Program-made: the position numbers and the translations under genes | Assembly (NCBI GenBank): GCA_905235525.1 | Contig: CAJOLW010000007.1 | Coordinates: 1 to 44,344 of the forward strand | DNA from: an uncultured Bacteroidaceae bacterium | GTDB taxonomy: Bacteria > Bacteroidota > Bacteroidia > Bacteroidales > Bacteroidaceae | Direction: 5' to 3' | DNA length: 44,344 nt | The notes under the pieces: model-generated | Database searches by the model: none | What the model saw: only the letters and a program-made list of their open reading frames with translations | What the model was told of the DNA's origin: nothing | Shown: positions 1 to 8,515 of the stretch, one piece after another | Numbering within the stretch: the first letter of the stretch is position 1 | Layout: every line of letters starts with the position of its first letter

Positions 1-539
1 AATGCTTGTGGTTTGGTCACTACAAAGTTACTAAAAATATCGCTAATGTGCTAATAATTAAACAATTATTTTTAATCAATTTTCATCGAACTCACGTTAC
101 ATTAAGTTTTTTTGTGCCAGAACATCCCGACATAGGGGCACAATTCTTTCTCTTTAGATCCTCTTGCATAGTTGTTCGGACGCTTTTGAAATCCAACAAT
201 TCTAAAATATGGGCACAAAAGAAGCGTATCGCTTTCCATTTTTTATTCCTACCTTCAGAATTGAACACGTTGATTCAATATGCCCACAATGTCTGCATGC
301 GGACGGCATGGGATGCCGAACGCTTGCGAGGGCAAAAGTACAAAATAAATGGGAAAGGTGGAAAGGTTGGGAGGAGTTTTTGCAAAAAAGGAAGATGAAT
401 GGCATTGAAGGGGGGCTTTTTTAATGCGGAGAGAAAGAAAAAAAGAAAGAGTGAGAAGAAAGTGACATTTCCCCTCCTTCTGTTTGCGAATGTTCTGCCG
501 AATGCCTACCCTTTTGAAGTACTTAAAGAAAGGAGAGAT
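1..539. other. Intergenic region without a supported gene
   Basis: Short overlapping ORFs exist here on both strands, but none has a recognisable domain, signal peptide or partner, and they overlap one another, so I call no gene. The region is AT-rich at its left end. On the minus strand, positions 333-340 read TACTTTTG, which fits the Bacteroidetes -7 box TAnnTTTG. It could be the promoter of a gene lying to the left of the window, but I see no clear TTTG at the -33 spacing. The last 20 bases contain AAAGGAGAG, a good ribosome-binding sequence for the HU-like gene starting at 540. Confidence 0.5.
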
Positions 540-941
540 ATGTTAGTCGTAAGAAAAGCAAAGAAGAAAATCGTGCGACCTGACGGGTTGCACGAAGCGT
601 GGGTGTATCAGTCACCCGCCATGCCGCTCATCGCGTTCAAGGACGTGATGCAGGAGTGTGCTGAATCATGTGGCGAGCATCCCAGTAAGACAACTGGAGT
701 GGTCATTGCACTGATGGATTGCATTGTGCATTATCTGAAACTGGGCCGTTCAGTTCGTATTGACGGCATCGGCACCCTCAAGCCCGTCATCAGTTCGGAG
801 TCTGCCGCCACAGCCGAAGAACTGGACGCCCCCGAAATCAGCATCAAGGGAGTGAAACTTCGGTTCTATCCGCACCAGCCCTTGCAGAAAGCGATTGCAG
901 AGAACGGCTACGAATACCAGCCGGAACTGGACGACAAATAA
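540..941 (+). CDS. HU-family (HU-related) DNA-binding protein, 133 aa
   Basis: This looks like the Bacteroidetes group of HU/IHF-related proteins, small nucleoid-binding proteins with one HU fold. The central part has the expected order: a helical stretch (about residues 30-62, including FKDVMQECAE and VVIALMDCIVHYL), then a beta turn, RSVRIDGIGTLKPVI, matching the 'G..v.i.glGtf' strand of the family, then a C-terminal strand with GVKLRFYPHQPLQKA. The N-terminus is basic (VRKAKKKIVRP). I chose the ATG at 540 because it follows AAAGGAGAG closely; an in-frame upstream ATG at 399 would add a low-complexity Lys-rich stretch. It converges on azlD, with only 8 bases between the two stop codons. The exact role (global nucleoid protein or local architectural factor) cannot be read from sequence. 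Confidence 0.8.
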   Translation: MLVVRKAKKKIVRPDGLHEAWVYQSPAMPLIAFKDVMQECAESCGEHPSKTTGVVIALMDCIVHYLKLGRSVRIDGIGTLKPVISSESAATAEELDAPEISIKGVKLRFYPHQPLQKAIAENGYEYQPELDDK

Positions 942-949
942 AAAGGGAG

Positions 950-1267
950 TCAGAGCATCGGCAGGAGCGTGTCAATGAGATAGACAATGACACAGCAGAT
1001 GATGGCAACAGGAAAGAGTCCCAGCCCGAACCATGCAGCAATGAGGCCAACTACAAGGGCGACAACTCCTGCGAGTGGGGTGAGGGTGGTCTCGATGATG
1101 GCAGGAAAAGTCATCACGGCGAGAGTGACGTATGGGACGTAATAGAGGAAACTGCGCAGGAAGGTGTTGCGGATGGGGCCTTTGATGAGCAGCATGGGCA
1201 GGACGCGAATCAGGTTCGTGACCAGAATCGCCAACAGGATGTAGAGGATAGGACTATTCTGTTCCAT
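950..1267 (-). CDS. azlD: AzlD-type branched-chain amino acid exporter small subunit
   Basis: A 105-residue hydrophobic protein with about four membrane segments. It matches AzlD/BrnE, the small partner of AzlC/BrnF in export of branched-chain amino acids. Visible family features are the N-terminal ILLAILVTNLIRVLPMLL, the segment RSFLYYVPYVTLAVMTFPAI, and the C-terminal pair of hydrophobic helices. I placed the start at the ATG at 1267 (MEQNSPILY); the longer reading frame from 1381 adds an atypical non-hydrophobic extension. The start overlaps the end of azlC by 14 bases, the usual arrangement for this pair, which suggests translational coupling. It is the last gene of the long minus-strand run. 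AzlC next to it is frameshifted, so whether the transporter works depends on that call. Confidence 0.85.
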   Translation of the reverse strand: MEQNSPILYILLAILVTNLIRVLPMLLIKGPIRNTFLRSFLYYVPYVTLAVMTFPAIIETTLTPLAGVVALVVGLIAAWFGLGLFPVAIICCVIVYLIDTLLPML

Positions 1268-1984
1268 TTGATTCGCGGTTTTTAAGGGGTCGGAGCCATG
1301 CCACGACCGATGAAATGAGAAGGGTGAGCAGGATGGTACGTGTGCCGCTGCTCCATTGGCTGACAAGGGGTGCAACAGCACAGATGCCGCTCAGGAGGAA
1401 ACTGGCGATGAGGGCATAGAGCACATTACGGTCGCGACGGGCTGGAGGCACGATGATGGCAAGGAACATGCCGTAGAGTGCCACGCTAAGGGCTGCAACG
1501 ATGGAAGTTGGAAGCATGCCGCCTGCCACAATGCCTGTAGCACAGCCACCTGCCCAGAAGAGAGTGGAGATGAGGGCCGCCGAATAGGTGTAGGCTGGAG
1601 GGGTACAGCCTTTGTGATTGATAGAGATGCCGAAAATCTCGTCAGTGATGCAGCATGCCATGAGCAGACGATGGAGCCGTGAGGTGGCTGGTGCCAACTT
1701 CTGCGAGAGGGCTGCGCTCATCAGCATGTAGCGGAGGTTGGTGACGAGACACATGGCAATGAGTTCCACATAGGTGGCATGGATGGCGACAAGGGTATAG
1801 ATACCGTACTCGCCAGCGGAGGCACGGATGAAGAAACCGCTGAAGAAACCCAATGGGGCAGTCAGTCCTGCCTTCTGGCTATGATGCCCAGGGAGAAGGC
1901 TACGGCAAAGTAGCCGAGGGCGATGGGTGTGCCGTCGCGCAGTCCCTCGCCGATGTTGCGCAGGGGGGTATTGGCCGTTGACAT
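1254..1984 (-). pseudogene. azlC: AzlC-type branched-chain amino acid permease, apparent 1-base frameshift
   Basis: The large subunit of an AzlCD exporter. The open frame visible from 1853 starts inside the family, at GFFSGFFIRASAGEYGIY, missing the usual first ~40 residues. Those residues exist just upstream in another frame: an ATG at 1984 starts MSTANTPLRNIGEGLRDG, followed by PIALGYFAVAFSLGIIARR, after which that frame runs into a stop. The two parts join as ...IARR-AGLTAP-LGFFSGFF if one G is added at the CC pair 1871-1872 (plus strand). So the gene is complete except for one missing base in a short G run. It is either a real recent mutation or a consensus error. It lies 35 bases after the GH127 gene and overlaps azlD by 14 bases. 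Confidence 0.8.
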
Positions 1985-2019
1985 GTTATCGTTCTTCAGC
2001 ATCTTCGCGATGTTCTTTC

Positions 2020-4476
2020 TTAATGGGAGCGAGTGGCAGAGGTTGCCACTTTCTTGCCATCGACAATGTATATGCCTTGGGTGGATGGAGCCTTGACAGG
2101 CTGTCCCTGAAGGTTGTAGAGGGTGACTTCAGCGGCTTCGTTCGCATGAACAGAAGGAATGGACACGGGTGTGGTCTGGTCTGCCTTGTAGAGAAGTGCG
2201 CCGTAGTTGTAGTAGCCGCCATTGGCAAAAGGCATGATGTCGGTGAGCAGGTCGTGGTTGGTGAAGATGAGTTGGGTCGGAGCAGGCTCGGTGATGGCAG
2301 GCCCTGTCCATCGCCAGATTTGACGTCCGTTGACTGTGGTGCCCACCTTTTCGCAGAGCGTGCCGCCTTGGTTGCTGTGGAGGTCGGCGGCGGTGTCGTC
2401 GACGGTGCGCACCTTGCAGTAGATGGGTTCGTCCCAGCAGAAACGGGGGAGTTCAAAGTAGGCACAGTAGTGACCATCGACCACACTCACGCAGTCAGGC
2501 GCATCGGCGGGTCGGGCATAGTCCTTTTCTGGAGCAGACGGCAGGGGCTGTGCGTCGACATCGGGAAAGACGGTGAGGCGTAGTTCGGTGCTGGCATAGG
2601 GCACGAGACCGATTGTAGTGGTCTCGTCACTCAGAAGTTCCAGATTTCCCTGTTCGGGCAGGGCTGGTGTGTAACGATTCTCGTCCAGTTCCCACTTGAT
2701 GGGCTTGACGGGAATAACGTAGGCGGGAGTGCTGTGCTTATCGAAGAAGTAAGGTTCTTTTTCTCCTTCTGCAACAGACTCTTTCAACTCTTTTCCATTG
2801 TCAGCATAGGCATAGTTCCATGCACCTGTGGGGGTGATGCTCCAGCATTTGAAGTCGGGATTCTCTGGCTTCTTGCCATGCATACACTCGTACTCTTCGA
2901 GGTCTTCGGTCATCTGCTGTGGAATGGCATAGGCATAGAGCAGCGGGCCGCGTTCGAAATAGACGCCTTGACCTTCGAGGGTCTGCTTCTGCAACTGCAT
3001 AGGGAGGTTGAGAACGATTTCATCGCCGTGCTTGACGGGCTGTGGCATACGGACGAAAGTGCCTGAGGTGAGGGCAAGATTGACAGCCGTTCCGTTGACT
3101 TCGAGCGTGGCACCTTTGCACCATGCAGGGATGCGGAGCGTGAGGGGGATGGAGGCATCGGCATTGGCGCTCTTCACGTGGAAGACAATCTGCCCATTGG
3201 CTGGATAATCGGTATCACAAACAATTTCAACTTCACCTTCAGGAGTGGAGAACACGGCACTGCTGGGGCCATAGAGGGCTGCCACTGCCCCACCCTCTGC
3301 GTCGGTCATCCACATACGCCCCACGAAGTTGGGCAGCATGCGGTTCACGTTGCCTGAGCAGCACTCGGTCTCATGGGTGGGACGGTAGGCCATCCATGTG
3401 GAGCCATGCTTGTAGATGTTGTGGTTGGAGGTGCCTGTGGCGATGAACTGGTTGAGTGAGGAGAAGTATTGGAGTGAACGGAAGTCCTTGGTGATGGCTC
3501 CCAGTCCTGCATTGTAGATGGCACGTTCTATCTTGTCCGCCCATTCTGCCTGTCCCGTCACTTGGAGGAAATGACCGAGTGTCCATGTGTAGTCAACGAT
3601 GTCGCAGGTCTCATGGCTCACCTCCACACGGTTGCCATAGAGGAACTCGGCACTGGTGGGCACGCCGTCGGGCAGCATGGACTCGCGCTCCACCTTGCGC
3701 ACGGCGGTCATGGCGAGGTCGAGGTAGCGGGTCTTGCCTGTGTAGGCATAGAGCAGCAGGGGGAGTTTGAGCATTTCGCAGAAGGTGACACTGTGCATGT
3801 AGAAGGGTTCATCGCTCAGGATAGCGGTTTCATCGACGGCAAAGCAGTCTTGCCGTGCCCAGGCTTCTTCTGCCAACTGGAGAAGTTTGGCATTGCCTGT
3901 CTTTCCGTATGTCCAAAGGATGCCTTCCAGACTCATGATGTTGCGGCCACCCACGATGCCACTTGCCAAGTCGGCTGGAGTGAAGTTGAGGTAATGCTTC
4001 TCCAGAGCAACGGGGATGCGCTCGTCACCGTCGTGCTCGTACTTGGCTTGCAGCACACGGAAGAATACCGACATGGGCCATGTGATGCCTTCGAGGGTGG
4101 AATTACCCAACACACCTGCATCACTGGGATGCAACAAGGTGTATTCGATACCTTCTTCAGCCTTTGCCACCATCGCAGGGTCGTTGAGTTCGTAGCCCAA
4201 CTTGAGCAGACCCTCGGTGTAGTAGGCAGTCTGTTCGTAACGCCACCAGTTGTCGCCGTAGGTCTCGTCAGAACGCGAAATCTCGCCTGCCCACAGACAG
4301 GAGTTGTAGGGATAGGAAAGGGCTTCCGGATGACCGGTCAAGCCGTCGTGCTGCCGCTGCAGGAGTTCATGCAGCCATCCGTGGGTCTGGATGGTTCGCA
4401 ACATGCCTTCATGGAACTGTGCGGAGAGGGAGACGGAACCGCTCAGGAGGAGGAAAAGGAGGTGGAGTTTACGCAT
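2020..4476 (-). CDS. GH127-type (DUF1680) beta-L-arabinofuranosidase-like secreted glycosidase with T9SS tail
   Basis: An 818-residue secreted protein of the DUF1680/GH127 group, whose known members remove beta-L-arabinofuranose with a zinc-bound cysteine nucleophile. The sequence keeps the features expected of that site: EVSHETCDIVDY (Glu and Cys ligands) and ETECCSGNVNRMLPNF (the Cys-Cys pair, one being the catalytic Cys). The N-terminal part is the (alpha/alpha) barrel, followed by beta-sandwich regions. The C-terminus, TLYNLQGQPV ... GIYIVDGKKV, is a type A T9SS sorting-domain pattern, so export through the PorKLMN machine encoded at 30-36 kb is expected. I start at 4476 (MRKLHLLFLLLSGSVSLSA, a clear signal peptide) rather than the longer frame from 4539. 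It follows the MBOAT gene by 31 bases. The exact sugar specificity is unknown. Confidence 0.85.
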   Translation of the reverse strand: MRKLHLLFLLLSGSVSLSAQFHEGMLRTIQTHGWLHELLQRQHDGLTGHPEALSYPYNSCLWAGEISRSDETYGDNWWRYEQTAYYTEGLLKLGYELNDPAMVAKAEEGIEYTLLHPSDAGVLGNSTLEGITWPMSVFFRVLQAKYEHDGDERIPVALEKHYLNFTPADLASGIVGGRNIMSLEGILWTYGKTGNAKLLQLAEEAWARQDCFAVDETAILSDEPFYMHSVTFCEMLKLPLLLYAYTGKTRYLDLAMTAVRKVERESMLPDGVPTSAEFLYGNRVEVSHETCDIVDYTWTLGHFLQVTGQAEWADKIERAIYNAGLGAITKDFRSLQYFSSLNQFIATGTSNHNIYKHGSTWMAYRPTHETECCSGNVNRMLPNFVGRMWMTDAEGGAVAALYGPSSAVFSTPEGEVEIVCDTDYPANGQIVFHVKSANADASIPLTLRIPAWCKGATLEVNGTAVNLALTSGTFVRMPQPVKHGDEIVLNLPMQLQKQTLEGQGVYFERGPLLYAYAIPQQMTEDLEEYECMHGKKPENPDFKCWSITPTGAWNYAYADNGKELKESVAEGEKEPYFFDKHSTPAYVIPVKPIKWELDENRYTPALPEQGNLELLSDETTTIGLVPYASTELRLTVFPDVDAQPLPSAPEKDYARPADAPDCVSVVDGHYCAYFELPRFCWDEPIYCKVRTVDDTAADLHSNQGGTLCEKVGTTVNGRQIWRWTGPAITEPAPTQLIFTNHDLLTDIMPFANGGYYNYGALLYKADQTTPVSIPSVHANEAAEVTLYNLQGQPVKAPSTQGIYIVDGKKVATSATRSH

Positions 4477-4507
4477 CAGATGTGGGGAGGGAAGAGTTAG
4501 GAGAACA

Positions 4508-6085
4508 TTAGAACTGGAAGTAGATGAAGGGCTGTACATCGGAGGACTTTATCTGGATAACGATAAAGACGAGGACTACGATGAGGAGTGCCTTGACCAC
4601 CAGTGGACAACGGGTGACGAGGTGGCGGGCCTTGGCCGAGAGGAATTCGGGCATGAAGTGGAGTACGTAGCCGAGAAGCATGAGGAGGCCAACGGTTTTG
4701 TAGGAGGTACACCACTGGAGGAATATCTGCGGCTCAAACTTATAGAAAATTTGGTGAAAGACCTGTTCGGCGATGCCGAAGGAGGAGGCACGGAAGAGCA
4801 CCCAAAGGGCGGCAACGAGATGGAAGGTCACCACACCACCGACCAACATCACAAACCAGTTTTTCGTTGGGTTTGGATTGCGCTTGCTCGGCAGGTAGGC
4901 AAGGGGGCTGAGCACTCCGCAGAGGCTGTGCCAGATTTTGTCGAGGCAAAGGAGCAGACCGTGGAAACCGCCCCAAAGGATGAAGTTGAGGGAAGCCCCA
5001 TGCCAAAGACCGCCAAGGAGCATGGTCATGAGGAGGTTGAAGTATTGGCGGATTTTGCCGTGGCGGTTGCCGCCAAGGGAGATGTAGAGGTAGTCCTTGA
5101 GCCACGAGGAGAGGCTGATGTGCCAACGACGCCAGAACTCGGTGATGGAAGAGGATTTGTAGGGACTGTCGAAGTTTTTGGGGAACTGGAAGCCAAGCAA
5201 GAGAGCAATACCTATCGCCATGTCGGAATAGCCAGAGAAGTCGCAGTAGATCTGAAGCGTGTATCCATAGACAGCAAGGAGGTTTTCAAGTCCGCTGTAA
5301 AGGTCGGGCTGGTCGAAAATACGCTCGACGAAGTTGACGGAGATGTAGTCGGATATGACGGCTTTCTTAAAGAGTCCGGCGATGAGGAGGAAAACACCCG
5401 TGCCGAACATCTGATCGGTGACAAGGAGGGGTCGGCGTATCTGAGGAATAAAGTCACGGGCACGAACGATAGGACCTGCCACCAACTGCGGGAAGAAAGA
5501 GACGTAGAAGGCATAGTCGAGCAGTCGGTCGAGCGGTTTGATGTTGCCGCGATAGACATCGATGGTGTAACTGAGCGACTGGAAAGTGAAGAAAGAGATG
5601 CCGACAGGCAGGAAGATGTCGCGTGGCTGCCACACAACGCCTTGCAGATAACTGCCTGTGATGCTTGATGGCACATGAACGCCACAGTTTTCCAACAATG
5701 TACAAATACTTTCACCCAAGAAGTTGGTGTACTTGAAGAAGACCAACAGTCCGAGGTCAAGAATGAGGGAGAGAACAACAAGGGTCTTGGCAAGAAGCCT
5801 TCCTGACCCTCCTGAGAGGGTCTTCCCTATCGCCTCAGCAATGAAGTAGTCGGAAATCGTGACGAGTGCCAAAAGCCCAAAGAAGAATCCACTGCTCTTA
5901 TAATAGAAATAGTAGGAGAAGAGGGTGACGAAGAGGATGCGGAGGGTGTCTGCCTTGCCCAAGAGGTTGTAGATGAGGGTGAAGCCTAAAAACAGAAACA
6001 AGAAGATGCCCGAGGAGAATATCATCGGGGACTGAGGCTGATAAATCAACTGCTCTATGAGGCGTGTAAAATCTATATCAAACAT
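4508..6085 (-). CDS. MBOAT-family O-acyltransferase (AlgI/DltB-like)
   Basis: A 525-residue multi-pass membrane protein of the MBOAT family, which moves acyl groups (usually acetyl) across or within the membrane onto polysaccharides or other envelope polymers. Family marks include SFYTFQSLSYTID-like sequence, PQLVAGPIVRARDFIPQ, FCDFSGYSDMAIGIA, FWRRWHISLSSWLKDYLY, and LLGGLWHGASLNFILWGG with the conserved histidine near residue 360. This order matches AlgI/PatA-type proteins. Length is normal for the family. It starts 9 bases after the SGNH hydrolase gene (6095-7033). MBOAT plus SGNH proteins is the standard make-up of an O-acetylation system such as AlgI/AlgJ or PatA/PatB. The target polymer is not shown by the sequence. 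Confidence 0.9.
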   Translation of the reverse strand: MFDIDFTRLIEQLIYQPQSPMIFSSGIFLFLFLGFTLIYNLLGKADTLRILFVTLFSYYFYYKSSGFFFGLLALVTISDYFIAEAIGKTLSGGSGRLLAKTLVVLSLILDLGLLVFFKYTNFLGESICTLLENCGVHVPSSITGSYLQGVVWQPRDIFLPVGISFFTFQSLSYTIDVYRGNIKPLDRLLDYAFYVSFFPQLVAGPIVRARDFIPQIRRPLLVTDQMFGTGVFLLIAGLFKKAVISDYISVNFVERIFDQPDLYSGLENLLAVYGYTLQIYCDFSGYSDMAIGIALLLGFQFPKNFDSPYKSSSITEFWRRWHISLSSWLKDYLYISLGGNRHGKIRQYFNLLMTMLLGGLWHGASLNFILWGGFHGLLLCLDKIWHSLCGVLSPLAYLPSKRNPNPTKNWFVMLVGGVVTFHLVAALWVLFRASSFGIAEQVFHQIFYKFEPQIFLQWCTSYKTVGLLMLLGYVLHFMPEFLSAKARHLVTRCPLVVKALLIVVLVFIVIQIKSSDVQPFIYFQF

Positions 6086-6094
6086 TTATTTATC

Positions 6095-7033
6095 CTAAAA
6101 ACCTTTCAATGACTTGTAGGGCTCTTGCTGCTTGGGGGTGGAGCCATGCATCATGCGTGTCTGGCTGCCCGATACGGCTGTGCCCGTGTATGCTTTGTAA
6201 ATCGCTTCGCCAAGAAGCCTTCCTTGCAGGTTGTACCCCTGTGCAAGATAGTGGATGCAGTCGGTGTTCATGAATCCTGCATTGCGCCAGTTGGAACAAG
6301 CCGACGATGCACCACCCGCAATGGTGAAAATGTCCCACACTGCCATGCGGTGGGAACGGCAGAAATTGACGATGCTACGTGCCACATTGGCTGTATTCTG
6401 GTTAGGCACCTTGGTTGTGGTGTATTGTGTGCGGCGACGCCGTCCTGTGCCTGTCGTATAACTGCCCGTACGCTGAGAGATGTAACTGCCTGGTGGGGTT
6501 GTAAAGAGGAAACAAACGCCCGGACACCTTTCGCTGATGCGCTGCGTGAGCAACAGCATGGTCTCGGCATGGGTGCGCTCATCCAGCGTAGCACCATGTG
6601 CTTCATTGGTACCGAAAGACACGATGACGAGGTCGGGGCGTTCGGCAGCCACGCGGTTGATCATGTCCTGCTCATAGAAGCGACGCGCCCATGCACCATT
6701 CATTCCATAATAGGTAAATTCGAGATGGGGGAAATATCCTTGCAGAGTGTTGCCCACGGAACGAGGCAAGTAATTACCCTTCACATGCGAGTCACCAATC
6801 TGCATCACCTTGACGGCCTTGCGTTGCTGTATCTTTCTGAACACAGGAGCCAAGGTGGCACCATCAATCAGTTCATTGGTTTGGGCATTACGAAAAGAAG
6901 GAGGGAAAGGAGTGGTCAAGGACTGAGCAAGGGCTTCATCTCCACCTGAGAAGACAAAGAACAGTGCACAGAACACCAACAGAACGATATGTCGAATCCT
7001 ACCGTACACGATTTTCGTAATTAGATTTCCCAT
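6095..7033 (-). CDS. SGNH/GDSL-family hydrolase or acetyltransferase, exported
   Basis: A 312-residue exported SGNH-fold protein. The N-terminus has a membrane or signal segment (HIVLLVFCALFFVFSGG). Catalytic blocks are visible in order: QIGDSHVKG with the nucleophile Ser82 (block I), VSFGTNEAHG with Asn143 (block III), and TDCIHYLAQG with Asp258 and His261 (block V). Proteins of this kind act as O-acetyl esterases or, when paired with an MBOAT protein, as the periplasmic transferase. Its position between another SGNH gene (35-base overlap upstream) and the MBOAT gene (9 bases downstream) supports the second role. An internal Tyr/Thr/Arg-rich insert (about residues 190-207, GSYTTGTGRRRRTQYTTTK) is not part of the core fold. 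Confidence 0.85.
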   Translation of the reverse strand: MGNLITKIVYGRIRHIVLLVFCALFFVFSGGDEALAQSLTTPFPPSFRNAQTNELIDGATLAPVFRKIQQRKAVKVMQIGDSHVKGNYLPRSVGNTLQGYFPHLEFTYYGMNGAWARRFYEQDMINRVAAERPDLVIVSFGTNEAHGATLDERTHAETMLLLTQRISERCPGVCFLFTTPPGSYISQRTGSYTTGTGRRRRTQYTTTKVPNQNTANVARSIVNFCRSHRMAVWDIFTIAGGASSACSNWRNAGFMNTDCIHYLAQGYNLQGRLLGEAIYKAYTGTAVSGSQTRMMHGSTPKQQEPYKSLKGF

Positions 7034-7514
7034 TCATCAATACATCAAACAGGAGTTCTGCCAAATAGCGTCCACCTGCAAAATTGATGTGTGTATAGTC
7101 AAGGTTTGCCTGCTTCTTTTCGGTCATCTTGGCGAGGCTTCCGTCACCTCCCATCGCTTCGTAGAGGTTCCAGAATGCCACATGGTGGTCGCTTGCCATC
7201 TTGCGCTCGTAGGACACCATCTCCTTCACACCGCCCATCGTGTGCATCTGCCCGTCAGAACCACGCTTATCGCGATCACCCATACTGATCACAAGGATGC
7301 TGGCATGGGGATAGGCTTGCTTCATCTGATCGATAACCTTGCCGAGTTGACTGGTGTAACCACCATAGTCCTTCTGCTTCTCATTGGCCACATTGAGTCC
7401 ATAGTGCAAGATGATGAGGTCGTAAGGACGAACAGTAGCAAAACTGCGAAGGGTCTCCAAAGGAATGTTTGCTAAATGCTGACCTCCACTGCCACGCAAA
7501 CTAAAATTATCCAC
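6999..7514 (-). CDS. C-terminal fragment of a split SGNH hydrolase
   Basis: This 171-codon frame carries the second half of an SGNH domain: HYGLNVAN (block III-like) and LDYTHINFAGG with Asp139 and His142 (block V). It has no nucleophile block or export signal of its own. The frame formally opens at a GTG (7514), but the coding signal continues upstream of it as GHNGLVVDNFSLRG. That reading joins the preceding frame (7517-8515) if one G is added at the CCC run 7530-7532. I therefore read 6999-8515 as one gene of about 503 codons interrupted by a single-base shortfall. The GTG could be a coincidence; an independent protein without block I would be inactive. Confidence 0.8.
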   Translation of the reverse strand: MDNFSLRGSGGQHLANIPLETLRSFATVRPYDLIILHYGLNVANEKQKDYGGYTSQLGKVIDQMKQAYPHASILVISMGDRDKRGSDGQMHTMGGVKEMVSYERKMASDHHVAFWNLYEAMGGDGSLAKMTEKKQANLDYTHINFAGGRYLAELLFDVLMNGKSNYENRVR

Positions 7515-7516
7515 AA

Positions 7517-8515
7517 CTAATCCATTATGCCCATCAAGAGCCCACCATAAAAACGTGAACCATGCCCGCCTGTGACAGTCATGTTGAAGCGGTTGATGTT
7601 GCCGCTCACACTTTTTGCCACCACATTGCCAGCCCCCTGTTGGACAGTTTCAACAGTGTGCGTAACCGTCTTGTAACTAACAACAGAGTCGGAATCCATC
7701 ACCTCCACCACTTCATCGTATGTCTGTGGTTGACTCGCCACACCGTTCGAGAAGAGCGATTGACGTTCACCTCCATTGAGCGCATAATCAATGTTGAGTC
7801 CATCTCCAGGAGTGAAGAACACTGTTGCTTCATCCACCTCACCCAAGAGGTTGCCATACACATTGGTCTGACAACGCAATTCATAAGTGGCTGTACCCGA
7901 AGGAATGAAGTAACTGCCTGCCATGCTCTGCAAGGATGCCTTGAAACCACGCCCTTTCTCATTAGCATGATAGCGAGTCCAATTGCTACGGCGAGAGGTC
8001 ACAGAACGACGGAAATCGGACGAAACACAGGCAATTTCCACAAATCCCACGCCCTTTCCGCCAAACTTTTGCTGCAACAATCCACGCAAATCCATCGTCA
8101 GAATGTCCCCCTCAATATAGGAGTCTCCAAAATATGCCACACGGACTGGACGATTGTGAGACTGCCCCAAGGCTGCATAGAACTTGTCCATCTCACGATG
8201 CAATCCATCGATGGCAAAGTCCTCTATCGCCACCATACCTTGTGGCACCGTATCGACATAAGCAAGTTGCTTCACCCGAATCGCAGCAGAATCAATACCC
8301 TTCTCCACATAACCATCGGCAGCATCAGCCTCAACTTCAGCCACGATATTACCATCTTTATCCAGACGCTGTACATCGCTCAAGACATTCACTCGGCGCA
8401 AATCCGTGCCAAAGAAACTCATGCGGGGAAGATAAAACAAGCCAAGCAACACCCCCACCACAACAAGCACGAGCAAGAAAGTCTGCCAAATCCTATTTTT
8501 CTTCTCTGTTTTCAT
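7517..8515 (-). CDS. N-terminal fragment of a split membrane-anchored SGNH hydrolase
   Basis: A 332-residue frame. It starts with a short basic N-terminus and one membrane segment (residues about 11-30, TFLLVLVVVGVLLGLFY). A linker follows, then the first half of an SGNH domain with VAYFGDSYIEGD (nucleophile Ser132). A beta-rich insert between blocks I and III (about residues 190-320) resembles the jelly-roll found in AlgX/AlgJ-like and related Bacteroidetes proteins. The frame ends abruptly at LLMGIMD; blocks III and V lie in the next frame (6999-7514). Joining requires one extra G at 7530-7532. The start overlaps the HD-domain gene by 23 bases. Together with the neighbouring SGNH and MBOAT genes it points to O-acetylation of an envelope polymer. 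Confidence 0.8.
   Translation of the reverse strand: MKTEKKNRIWQTFLLVLVVVGVLLGLFYLPRMSFFGTDLRRVNVLSDVQRLDKDGNIVAEVEADAADGYVEKGIDSAAIRVKQLAYVDTVPQGMVAIEDFAIDGLHREMDKFYAALGQSHNRPVRVAYFGDSYIEGDILTMDLRGLLQQKFGGKGVGFVEIACVSSDFRRSVTSRRSNWTRYHANEKGRGFKASLQSMAGSYFIPSGTATYELRCQTNVYGNLLGEVDEATVFFTPGDGLNIDYALNGGERQSLFSNGVASQPQTYDEVVEVMDSDSVVSYKTVTHTVETVQQGAGNVVAKSVSGNINRFNMTVTGGHGSRFYGGLLMGIMD

Noticed and set aside
399-540. Upstream ATG at 399 as start of the HU-like protein
   Set aside because: It would add a Lys-rich low-complexity extension, whereas the ATG at 540 follows AAAGGAGAG and gives the normal family length.
1868-1876. Programmed frameshifting in azlC (and at 7530 in the SGNH gene)
   Set aside because: No slippery heptamer, no shift-stimulating stem or upstream Shine-Dalgarno-like element is visible; a simple indel explains both.
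4391-5668. 425-codon plus-strand frame opposite the MBOAT and GH127 genes
   Set aside because: It is the antisense shadow of clear genes, with low-complexity Glu/Val/Gly-rich translation and no domain.
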